Below are positions 20,700 through 30,806 of a stretch of DNA of 64,000 bases, one piece after another. The translations under genes and the position numbers were made by a program. Position 1 is the first letter of the stretch, and each line of letters begins with the position of its first letter. Source of the stretch: Lactuca virosa (Eukaryota > Streptophyta > Magnoliopsida > Asterales > Asteraceae); the NCBI GenBank assembly GCA_928212115.1, contig CAKMRJ010000001.1:187979375-188043374 (forward strand). The letters run 5' to 3'. A model generated the notes under the pieces. The model worked only from the letters and a program-made list of their open reading frames with translations. It made no database searches and had not been told where the DNA came from.

Positions 20700-21880
20700 A
20701 ATAGATTTCAAGAAAAACCACTTTTCTTAATAAACATCTACTAAAAGATATCTCTATAGCTTAGCCTGCAGGTTTTGTTAATCCATGTTATCCTAACAAA
20801 ATGTGTAATGCTTGAGATCCACTTTGGATATAAAGAAAACATCTCAAAGTTGGAATCGTCATTTTAATTTGAAAATACAAGGTGTGCTTTCACATCAAAA
20901 TGAAGAGAACATGTGTGTTTACTAAGAACTAGTGGGAAGATAGTGATATTCCTAATCTTGTGTGAATGAGACATACTTAATCATGAGAAATTACATTCTG
21001 ACCATGCTAGGATTTTTCACCTTTACTTGGAATGTGTTTCTAAAAAGAAAGACTTAAGAATGACAACATATGTTATTTTAATGTAACATCTAGAGGGATC
21101 GATAAAGATGAATGTTAAATATTTTAAATTCTTTTGTATGAATTAACAATATGTTGAAAGAGGTCAAGATAGAAGATTCCTTTGGAGGATTCTTGACATT
21201 ATCACATGACACCATTTTGAGTCTTTCTTAAAAGGACCTAACACATAGGTTTGGCCTAGATGAAATGATTTATATTCTAATTGCTTTTGAAATGAATCCA
21301 TCATTTATGTGATATTATACACAAGACTAGGTATATGGTTATGCTATGAACATATCATGATATACCAATTAAATATATGGGTATGTCACTAGATGACTAT
21401 GCGAACATTCTAAGAGTACGTAATAAGAACTAAGAGTATGTATATGATATAATCAGTTTAGAATAAGATCTTTACAAAAAGAGTAACATAAGATGCTCAC
21501 TTCAAAACATATAGATATAATTGTGAATTATAATTGGATTATGACTTTATTATGGAATAAAGTGTAAGTTATTTTAGAATGAGGTCCAAGCAAAACATAA
21601 TTGCACAATCTACTAAATAAGAATATATTTCTACTTCAGAAGTTGAAATCAAATATGATTGGATGAACAAGATCATTGAAAAACTAGGTTGAATCCTTCG
21701 ATTCAGGGATAACCTAGAAATATTTTATGACTTATAGAGTATACTTAGTAAATCTAAGAAAATCTTTGTCACATCACAACACATATCACATTCTCCAAGA
21801 TATATAACTCTACTTAGAGTAAAGTCAAATATGGATATGATAGTATTCATAGAATTTACACAAATTCAATTTACTCAGGC
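20700..21880 (+). pseudogene. Decayed copia RT and RNase H of element X
   Basis: Conceptual translation in shifting + frames gives recognisable copia landmarks in the right order: the MDVKTAFLNG equivalent near 20705, the SWNRHF block near 20850, the region before the TRPD motif at 21160-21320, and the RNase H segment at 21610-21860 that corresponds to SxxEAEY through the R-KHI-KY part of the family. Stops and frameshifts are frequent. In a live element this enzyme copies RNA to DNA and removes the RNA strand. Here it only documents parentage and age. Confidence 0.65.
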
Positions 21881-22630
21881 CCATTAATAAAGTCCCGCTT
21901 TTAAGCTAAGTATGAATAGTCACACATCAGCTATAGGCCTTCATTATTATAGAAATGGGATTTGATCTGGATTTAGTATTTAGATGTCACACCCCCGAAC
22001 CGGAACGACGGAAACGTCTGGGGGCGGATGACTAAATCTTGTAATATCATAATAGTGTATATAAATAAAACATAGCCATCATCATAATTATACATTAAAG
22101 ATTATAACATACATGGTTTATAGTATTGTGTTTGTTATGACAAATTACATCCCAAAATAACAAATGTATGATGAAACCAAAATACAACATTCATTTAAAA
22201 TCCATAGCTGTAAAGAGTCCGGCTCACTGCGTTCCTGAGAATACAAGTCGTTTGAAAAGTGTCAACATGCAAAATGTTGTTGAGTTCATAAGGATGTTTA
22301 TATAAAAACATTGTAGTAGTTTGTAAATCTCCAGAAAATCCAATATTTTCTTGTAAAAAAAAGTAGTTTGTGAGTCTTGTTTCCAATCATATATAATTGC
22401 ATGTGTATTCTATATTAGACTTGTTTCAAAATTTATAGTGAGTGATTCCCAGAAAATCCTGTATTTTCTTTTATATGAAAAGTGTGGTCTTAAACCCTAA
22501 GATCCGTGTGATGAAAGTACGGAGTGCCTATCTTGACATTCATCAGGCGTCGGTTTCGGAGAAGATATTTGTCACCCTAGACTGGCCTGTCTAGTTGTAG
22601 CGAGCAGCTCAGGTGTGGGGTGTCAACCCC

Positions 22631-22644
22631 GTATAGATCTATAC
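22631..22644. repeat. Perfect palindrome GTATAGATCTATAC in LTR
   Basis: 14-base perfect palindrome. The same palindrome with conserved flanks lies in both LTRs of gypsy 2 (42531-42544 and 56860-56873), in the opposite orientation, as expected for a minus-sense LTR. Confidence 0.85.
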
Positions 22645-22889
22645 ACAAACTCCCATTCTCCCTCCAGGAGACTCTGGTTATAACTATAGGATTTACGGTG
22701 TACACTAAAATAGGTACGGTGAAGGTGTGTCTCACAAGAGCCTTAACGGAATTTACGCAAACATTGAGTTTCATTAGTTAACGTTAGAAATAATGTCGTA
22801 AAGTATATTTTGACTACAAACCACTGATGATAAAAAATATAATCGTTTTTACCGAAAGTGTCAAAATATTACATTGTTACATTTGTTGT

Positions 22890-24450
22890 CACTAAAGGCC
22901 CAATAAAATGGAATTGTAACATAAGGCCCATTTTTAAGTCAATTATTATAAGAGGTCCATTTTTATTTAACATGTTCACAAATGGCCCAATATTATTCAA
23001 AGGGTTAATAATGGCTCATTTTTATTAAGGTTGACAAAAATAGTCCATATTTACAAAAGTATTCAAAAATGGCCCAAATTTTTTGAAAAGCCCATTTTCG
23101 GCCCACTTTTGCTAAGATGTTCAAAAATGGCCCAAGTGTATTAAAAAGTTCATTTTCGGCCCTTTTATACTAAAATATACAATAAAGGCCCAAGTTTATC
23201 AAATGGTTCAAAAATAGCCCATTTTTACTATAAAGGCCCATTTTCGTCCCATATTACTAAAATGGTCAAAAATGGCCCAAGCTTATTTTTATTGTCAAAA
23301 ATGGTTCCTTTTTACCGAAAATGACTCAAAATACCCATTTTCCACTTTATTGTCAAATAAGTTCCTTATTAAGTTCTTCTTTAGTTTCATGGTGAATTTC
23401 TAAACATATTTAACATATTCAACAAAACATAAGAAGGTACATAAGGTAACTTATTCCAACAACTACAAGACTTGGATAAATCTCGAATTTGTGGGATTTT
23501 AGCAAGATTTTACAACATTTCACACACCAAAACATGTCAAACATACACATGCAAACAAATATACAAAGATTACACAAGACTTGACTTGTATCCTCCCCCA
23601 AAACAAGGAAAAACTCGAAAACAAGGGGGTATGAAGCTCACCTTGGGGCTTTTTCGGTTTTGAATAGGAAGGTGGAGGTGGTTCTCGGCCTAGCTTGCTA
23701 TCTTGAAGAGATTTTCGAACCCAAGATGGTCTCTAGGAGCATAAACACGAAAAGAGAGTGGTTTTAAGGAATGATTTGAGCATAAAATGGAATAAAACAA
23801 CTTGAGTATAGTTATCAACTTACCAAGTTAGTGATCTTTGAAGAAACCTTCTTGAATACACACTAACTCATGAAAATGCAAGAGGAAATGAGAGGATTTT
23901 CTTTGAGTTTGAGAGGGAGAATGATATAGAGTGAGAGTTGAATAATGAGATGAAGTGAAGAGGGTGGTGGTGTGTTCGGCCGATGAGAGGGGATAATCGA
24001 CGAGTGACGGCTAGTTCTTGATGTATGTTGGTTAAAAAAGGTTGCATGGAAGTATGGTGAATAGTCACCTTGTTATATGGTGAATATTATTGAGGTGGCA
24101 CTACCACAGTCAACCCCCCCTTTTTTTCAATTCTTTTTTTTAATCTAAGGATCGATCAGATTTGGAGAGGGAAGAAAGAAAGAGAATTTGGGCTTGGATT
24201 TGAAGTGAAACCAAGAAAAAATTGGCCCAATAGCAATTTTCGGCCCATGAAAGCCCATATACGGGTTTGCGGCCCAATGAGCGTAAATGGAAAGGGTTCT
24301 CGGCCTAAGAAGCTTGAAATAATTCTTCATGGCCCAATAAGGCCCAATGCGGGTCTTATAGCCCAATACGATACTAAATAAAGATTTTTGGCCAAATTAT
24401 GGCCCAAAAGTGGGTTTTCGGCCCACAGTTGAATGGATATAGTTCATTGG
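22890..24450 (-). promoter_or_regulatory. Dense TGGGCC (site II-like) motifs in the solo LTR
   Basis: GGCCCA or GCCCA recurs every 20-45 bases on the + strand at 22890-23330 and again at 24220-24440, which reads TGGGCC on the minus strand, the sense of the LTR. TGGGCC/T is the plant site II element bound by TCP factors. The high density in U3 suggests an enhancer array, though function is inferred from the motif alone. Confidence 0.5.
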
Positions 24451-24469
24451 GTTGGATTTTGGGCTTACA

Positions 24470-25382
24470 CGAGGAAGTTTTGACTAGAAACACAATTTTG
24501 GATGTATAAATTCGTAGTGTATTGAAATTAACTTATATTGCACATAGAGTTACATAGTTACACAAAGGAAGCTAGTTGTACATGGATAGAAATTTCTAGT
24601 CCTAAGATGCTAGTTGTGACATTAGATATTGGAACACTGACAACAATTACTATATTGTTTTTTGTATATTGGGATATGATCATCATATCAATACTTGTTG
24701 TGTTCTATATTAACATATTTAATCCATGAAGAATCTTATTATTCAAAAAATGTTCATAGTCAATTATAATTGACGGAGCAATTATAAGTAAGACTAATAA
24801 GAATTAGATTGGTTGACTCTCACTAGATGAAAATAGGCAAGTGGTTGTATCCAAGTTTCATAGGTATTTGTTAGAGAACTAGTACTGAACGGGTCGTCAT
24901 CAAGATAATCTGATATATCGTAGGTATGTGTGACACTTTATTAAAAAGTACTATCTTTGTATCCTTAGCACCTGAGATACATAATCTGACATAAGTATAG
25001 GGTGTGCTATGCTTAGATATGGTCAAATTCTAATCCCTAAACAAGCAGTTATAAAAAGCAATTTTCAGGTATGGTGTGAACTATACAAGAGACTTATGTA
25101 GACGAGATCAAATGTTTTCCTCTTATGTGTTAAGAGCTAGACATCTAACGCGTGGTACCCAAATTTGAATACCAGATGAGATTGATTGCGAACCAAGGCT
25201 CATGTTTAATAGGATGTCTGCAACAAAAGGATAACTGATAAACTTATCATATACATCACTTTAGGCTTTGAGCCTTTTGGTAATTGGATGTTGACAGAAT
25301 GGTTCTAAGCCGTGTATTACTAGGGGCAGTGAAATGTTGCTAGGCATTCACCATTGTCTATATCAATCTATAATGAGTCTTG
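24470..25382 (+). other. Copia X sequence between RNase H and 3' LTR
   Basis: No recognisable coding. By position this is the end of pol and the 3' untranslated region of copia X after the nested solo LTR. Confidence 0.45.
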
Positions 25383-25395
25383 TGCAAGCGGGAGA
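25383..25395 (+). promoter_or_regulatory. Polypurine tract of copia X
   Basis: TGCAAGCGGGAGA directly before the 3' LTR start. It resembles the AAGTGGGAGA tracts of copia 1 and copia 2. Confidence 0.65.
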
Positions 25396-25660
25396 TTAAA
25401 AGATATTTATGCCCAAAAGTCATTATATAATAATATTGCTAGATAATACATGATCCTAAAGGGTCACACTAACAACAACTTGATGCAATTATATTATTTA
25501 TAAGAATTTAACCTTTGATAAATAAATTTAATTGCTGTCATTTTATGCAAATTATTTATTCAATGAAAATATTAAATTTCAATATTAAGTATCAAAATAA
25601 ATCATAAGGAATGATTTATGTAATTTATGTATATTATTTTATATATATATAAAAGAGTTT

Positions 25661-25741
<81 letters not shown>

Positions 25742-25825
25742 CTTAATGCTTACTTTAAGGGAGGCAACATGTTTTCTATACAATGTTAGAATATTTAAAT
25801 GTCTTAAAAAGGTTTTAATGCATCT
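25396..25825 (+). repeat. Copia X 3' LTR, first part
   Basis: Aligns with 778-1230 of the 5' LTR. It carries an (AT)33 microsatellite (25673-25738) where the 5' copy has only a few AT units. Interrupted by gypsy B. Confidence 0.85.
25673..25738. repeat. (AT)33 microsatellite
   Basis: Pure AT run inside the copia X 3' LTR. The matching spot in the 5' LTR (about 1020-1040) is much shorter. Confidence 0.95.
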
Positions 25826-26130
25826 GGTATATTATGCTACACTACACTTGATTCAAGTGGATAATTGTAGTACATTATGGCACCACTACACTCGATTCAA
25901 ACGGATAATAGCAGTATATTATGTTGTCATTATGCTCGCTTCAATCAGATAATAATAGTATATTACGTCGTCGCTACAATCGATTCAAATGGATAGTAGT
26001 AGTATATTATGTCGTGACTACGCTCACTTCAAATGGATAATAGTAGTATATTATGTTGTCAATACGCTCTATTTAAACGGATATATGTAGTATGTTATGT
26101 CGTCACTCAACAAGAATAATGGTTATATAG
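25826..26130. repeat. LTR minisatellite, 44-bp unit, about 6.7 copies
   Basis: Units run from GGATAATAGTAGTATATTAT through a variable TCGTCACTACGCTC part to GATTCAAAC. The first unit is cut at the junction with copia X. The sister array in the 3' LTR has about ten units. Confidence 0.9.
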
Positions 26131-26829
26131 CCATTCCGCCAGTTTAGCTTTGCTAAAGATATCAATTTAAAATAATTATATATTAATTATAATTATACAA
26201 TGAGACATTAAAACTCTATTTATATTATAAGTACAAAGTTATATAGTTTAAGAATAAAGGGTGTCCAACTAACCTACATTGAGTTCATTCTCGGTTAGCG
26301 TGCTCTTAAAAGCATTCCTTTCATTAAGTATACTCCTAAGACATGGAAAGACTAAAAGTACATAGGATGAATAATTATTACGGAAGACATCATACCTATA
26401 AATAGTAAAATACTATTTTTACAGAGAAGAATCAAAAGACTTATACAAACTAACAAATTTATGTATAAAAAGGTATTTTCCAACTATAAAAACTTGTGAA
26501 ATTACCAACATTATGTTCAACTTTTCAAAACCACATGTATTCCTAGGAAACGAAGAGATAGAAAAGTACTCTCCTCTAAGCAGCAGTTCATCGATGGAGC
26601 TGGTGGAAGTCTTTCATCGTTTACTATTATGCCTAGATGTGAAGTTATCTTTTTCTATTACAAATTATTGTAATTCATAAACGTATTCTGATGTAAATTT
26701 TTTTCCATAATAGAAGTGATATTTATATTATATATTGTTTTGTATTGTTCAAGGTATGTACAATATCTATGTACCAGCGTTCTAACATCGCATAGCCCGG
26801 TGTTTCGGCCAATGGCTGGGTGTGTGACA
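25826..26829 (+). repeat. Gypsy B 5' LTR, truncated
   Basis: Matches the end of the 3' LTR (about 32290-33328), finishing GTGTGACA. The left end breaks inside a 44-bp tandem array, so the first part of the LTR including its promoter is missing. Confidence 0.85.
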
Positions 26830-26832
26830 GAT

Positions 26833-26844
26833 TTGTATCAGAGC
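26833..26844 (+). promoter_or_regulatory. Primer binding site of gypsy B
   Basis: TTGTATCAGAGC, one change from TGGTATCAGAGC, three bases after the LTR end. Confidence 0.85.
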
Positions 26845-27639
26845 TATTGGCTATAGCAAACTAGTACTCTCGTAGGAAATTATGACTATAGCCTAGGGGT
26901 TATACCCCGATTAAGTTTGTCCTCAAACCTACAAATAACAATATTATTTTTAACTATACTACTGATAGACTACTTATGGGGGAGGTGTCAAGAACTGACT
27001 AGTCGCTTGGGTTGCTGGATTTCAGAACGACTATATGCGAAAAATGGTCCTACCCTCCAACTTTTCCTACCTAGCTGATCCTTACTTGATAGTTTTGAAG
27101 TACAAACCAATAATTAATAAAATACACCAACAAACTTCAAATATATAGTTACATATATAAAATTAGTTCGTCGATGTGAAAGCACCTATGTATCATACTA
27201 CAACATCTATAAAAACCTAAACTCAAGAGTTTAGGTTAAATACAATATCTGATATTAGCACAATATACAGGCCGAACCACAAGTAGGCATAGACTGTACA
27301 CCTATCCTTAATTATATTTGGATCGGCATACATCTAATCTTGGATATAGTAGTTGATAGACTAAACTCTCGAGAATCCTATAGAACAAAGAACCTAGCGA
27401 TTAAGACCATTACTATCTAGGAAAGATAGCACGATCATTGTGCGAGGATGACATATCTTTGAAACAGGGTAACAAAACCAGTTCCAGAGAAAGATCAAGT
27501 TGAGCTGCTAACTATTGAAACCAAGGATATCCATTCTCTTGAGGTTCCCACACCTCTAATTTTCTTTGACCCTTAACGAGGAACCTCAAAAGGAGGGTGG
27601 TTGCTCATAAAGAACTAAAGAGTCAGCTAAACTGTCATA
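26845..27639 (+). other. Gypsy B leader
   Basis: No open frame or family signal recognised between the primer binding site and the acidic remnant. Confidence 0.45.
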
Positions 27640-28140
27640 AGAACCCTCTGAGTACCATTTAGAGTTCTCCGAGGAAGACTATCCTGTTGAGGAGGAGACA
27701 AACCGCACTAAGAAAGAAGATGATTTCTCACAGTATGAGAATAAGGAGGCTAAAACTGATAAAAAGCAGACTAAGGAAAGAGATCGAGTGTTATTCTGAG
27801 AAGCAACCAGAAAGGCTAGAGTTTGTCATTGAGGAATAGGCTCCACAACCACCACTAATAGTAAAGTAATTTTGACCTTATCGGAAGGAAACCATATGAA
27901 ACACAAGTGCAATAGTAAAAAATAGGGATGAGATACCATATCACTTTAAGACCTATATGCTTCACTACATATCCCTTACCTCGAAACATCACATAGCTCT
28001 GCCATACCTATCTAAGCTACTCACACTGGAGGTCACGTTAATCAAATTCACACCATCAATGATGAATTGGGAATCATCAAAGAAATCGCAATGGACCTAT
28101 CTAACGTGATCTAGAGATTAGAAATGGGACGAAGAGTAGA
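27640..28140 (+). pseudogene. Remnant of the upstream acidic/coiled-coil reading frame in gypsy B
   Basis: One + frame near 27650-27760 reads a strongly acidic stretch (FSEEDYPVEEE and following). Around 28030-28140 a short helix-prone stretch reads IKEIAMDLSNV. The order acidic then helical, just upstream of gag, is the same as in gypsy 2 (42807-43507), and I infer a shared upstream domain. Stops separate the pieces. No biochemical role is known to me. Confidence 0.4.
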
Positions 28141-28699
28141 TGATAAGATTAATGCTCCAAGCATAAATTGTAAGGTAAAAGTCAAAAACCGAAAAGGAAA
28201 GAGCCTGTACGACAAAGATAAGAACTCATCCCATTCAACAAAAGTTCTTTAACCTAGGGTAGACTTACCCAGGAAGACCATGCCCTACGATTCTTAAATT
28301 ACGAGATCCAGAAGAAACTAATATGTAAAAGATTATAGCATTCTCTCTATCTATAAAGAATAAATTTGCAATGTTTTCCCACTCCTAACCTAGAAACCTT
28401 TGTGATATTTATTTTTAAACTAAATTGTACGCTTAGTCGTTACCACCCGCATCTATAAAAAGGCATCTTCGACTAACATTCTTGTTTTACTAAGTATACT
28501 ACGATCCAAACATTCCTCTGATAAGAGTCACCAGAAGCAACCTTAGGGTACAACCAAACGTTGACCTAGTAGCTGTGTACTCAACAGCCATCAAGGCATT
28601 GCTCGCCCAACGTGTCACAAATTATCTAGCTAACTTTGGAAGCAACAGGAATACCGAATCCAAATAAGGAGGAGGAACCGGAGGAGATAGTAGTCAGGG

Positions 28700-29640
28700 T
28701 GGTAAGGGAGGTCACCAAAGGGCCTGTACTTATAAGGAATTTATGAAATACATACCCAATCCCTTCTACATAAATAAACGAGTAGTAGGACTGACTCGCT
28801 GGATCTAGGAGATGGAGTCAGTATTTAAGATCAGTTTCTATGCTGAAGGTTGCAAAGTTAGATTTGTTGCTTGTACCTTCAAGGATACAAATATTGTCAT
28901 GGGCAACCATGTCAACATCATGGGCATTAGCATAGCCAATGCCATCTCATGGGATGAACAAAAGTAGTTGTTTTTTTATAAGTACTGTACCAGAGAGGAG
29001 ATGCCAAAGCTAGAGAAAGAGCTTTGTAATCTTGCCATGCAAGATGCAAACATTACAGCTTATATTAATTGCTTCAATGATCTTGCTATTTTTTGCCCCA
29101 ACCTTGTCACCCTGAAACACAAATATGTAAAGAGGTACATATGGGGATTAGTTCAACCTATTCAAGGGTTAGTCACTACATCTAGACCAACTACGTACGA
29201 TAGTGCCAAGAGGCTGGTTTTTAACCTGACTAATCTGAAAATCCGCTAGGGCATTATAGTTCTGAAGACCGACCTTCCGAAATTAGGAAATGGTAAAAGA
29301 AAGTTTAATGAACGAATCAGAGCAACCACCATGGAGAAAACAAGACATAAGGAAAGCTAACCTAGCAACCATCTCATCACCCACTCCACTAAGACCGTAT
29401 GCAGGAGATCTTATGATATTCGAAGAGTACCACAACCACCATGTAGGTGCATGTAGAGAACTAATATGTAACAATTGTTGTAGGAAGGGCCACACCACTA
29501 AGTTCTGTAAATGCCCAACCTACACCCCAAACCAAGGAACTGGTATTGGTGGAAATCACAATTGTTGAACATGGGAAAATTGGCCGCTTCAAAAGAGACT
29601 GCCCAAGAATGGAAAATCAAAGATTTAACGCTTAGGGACG
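28700..29640 (+). pseudogene. Decayed gag of gypsy B
   Basis: Capsid-type Retrotrans_gag sequence. The stretch near 28720-28950 matches the TYKEF to CTF part of the gypsy 2 gag. The open piece at 28968-29249 carries YCTREEMPKLEKEL and RYIWGL, matching YCPRGEIQKLEQEL and RYIWGL in gypsy 2. A zinc knuckle CNNCCRKGHTTKFC lies at about 29467-29508, with traces of a second knuckle near 29570-29610. An internal stop in the capsid part and later breaks make it non-functional. Confidence 0.78.
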
Positions 29641-30146
29641 AGCATTTTTCATTGGCACGAGAGACGCTACCTAGGAACCGCCTATAAAAATTGGTACTCC
29701 ATTGTTCAAGTAGTGGTGTACAAACTAAATGATGATATGGTTGTATGAAGAGTAGAATTAAGCACTCGCTAAAACATAAACCTGGTAAAGGATAAGAAAC
29801 TCATGTTATTAATTATTAGAGAATACATGAGTTACATAATTGTAGAATCAAATTATTTTAGAAAGTGTTACTTAGCTCTATTGCACAACTCTCACTTGAG
29901 TCTAACCATAGTAGGGAGGAATTGTGCAGTCGAAAAACTGTTCACTTTTAGCAGCATGTAACTGTATTCTCCAGATAATTTGATAACATTAAGTAGAAAT
30001 CTCTCTCCCTCTACGAATAGCGATTCATGGAAAAAGTAATCCTTGTTAGAAATCTTGTCGTAATACTTCGAATCCCTTGAGAATGCTAGAAAGAATAGTT
30101 TTGAAAACCCCTTCGAATTATCATAGGGATTGAATACCTTCCTAGT
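29641..30146 (+). other. Gypsy B post-gag segment, origin unknown
   Basis: Protease and RT are expected here but not seen after about 29700. On the minus strand an open stretch (about 29892-30146) continues the frame of the adjacent minisatellite, without an ATG start. No family recognised. Confidence 0.4.
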
Positions 30147-30556
30147 GTAAATATTGGAAAGTACTTGTCTCATCGCACCATCATTACCACTATGAATATC
30201 AGAAAGTACTTCTTGGATGCCACTATCACTACCAGTATGAATATTGCAAAATACTTGTTTGATGGTACTATCACTACCACTATAAATATCGGAAAGTACT
30301 TGCTTGACGGCACTATCACTACCACTATGATTATTAGAAAGTACTTGTCCGACGGCACTATCACTACCACTATGAATATTGGAAAACACTTGTATGATTA
30401 CACTATCACTACCACTATGAATATCGGAAAGTACTTGTCTAATGGCACTATCACTACCACTATGAATATCAAAAAGTACTTGTCTGATGGCACTATCACT
30501 ACCACTATGAAAATCAGAAAGCACTTGTCTAAGGGCACTATCACTACCACCCTATG
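30147..30556. repeat. 45-bp minisatellite, about nine copies
   Basis: The consensus unit contains GGCACTATCACTACCACTAT followed by GAATATCGGAAAGTACTTGT and a variable CTGAT end. As 45 is a multiple of three, frames stay open on both strands: minus frame repeats SDIHSGSDSAIRQVL, plus frame repeats GTITTTMNIRKYLSD. There is no ATG before the minus frame, so coding is doubtful. It lies where gypsy B should have pol. Confidence 0.9.
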
Positions 30557-30792
30557 AATCAGAAATTGTTGTTCTAAATCAAATCATCACTACTTCTCAT
30601 AGCGTAAACCAATTTGGTTCTAAACTTAACTTAGAAAAAAGAAACCTAGAAAGTCAGCTCACGCCTTATAAAAGTAAACTATAATGTTATAGAAAATAAG
30701 AGTAAGCTCTAAAAGTTCTATTTAACTAAGATTCTCCCCATAGTACCTTCGCACCAGGCACTCCAAGTTGAATTTCAGGGACGATATTCCTT
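30557..30792 (+). other. Gypsy B end of internal region
   Basis: The last bases (about 30770-30792) read like the end of a gypsy polyprotein frame just before the polypurine tract. The rest has no recognisable feature. Confidence 0.4.
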
Positions 30793-30806
30793 TAACGGGG
30801 GGAGAA
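30793..30806 (+). promoter_or_regulatory. Polypurine tract of gypsy B
   Basis: TAACGGGGGGAGAA immediately before the 3' LTR start TGTGAGAAAT. Confidence 0.8.

Larger units (their letters stand above)
21985..24469 (-). mobile_element. Solo gypsy LTR, minus sense, nested in copia X
   Basis: Starts TGTCACACCCCC on the + strand and ends GGGCTTACA, which on the minus strand is a standard LTR reading TGTAAGCCC to GGGGGTGTGACA. The length is 2485 bases. No primer binding site, polypurine tract or internal sequence follows on either side, where copia X sequence resumes, so it is a solo LTR, probably from LTR-LTR recombination. Flanking five bases (TTAGA and CGAGG) do not match, so the duplication is lost or an end was trimmed. 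It shares an 80-base block with gypsy 2 LTRs around the palindrome GTATAGATCTATAC. Confidence 0.8.

Noticed and set aside
29892..30524. 210-residue minus-strand open frame with a 15-residue repeat, as a possible new gene
   Set aside because: It opens without an ATG right after a stop, the repeat length is a multiple of three so frames stay open on both strands by construction, and no family resemblance was seen. It is kept only as a minisatellite and a finding.
30147..30556. Regular array resembling a CRISPR
   Set aside because: No unique spacers: the 45-bp units are contiguous and vary by point changes. The context is a plant retrotransposon.
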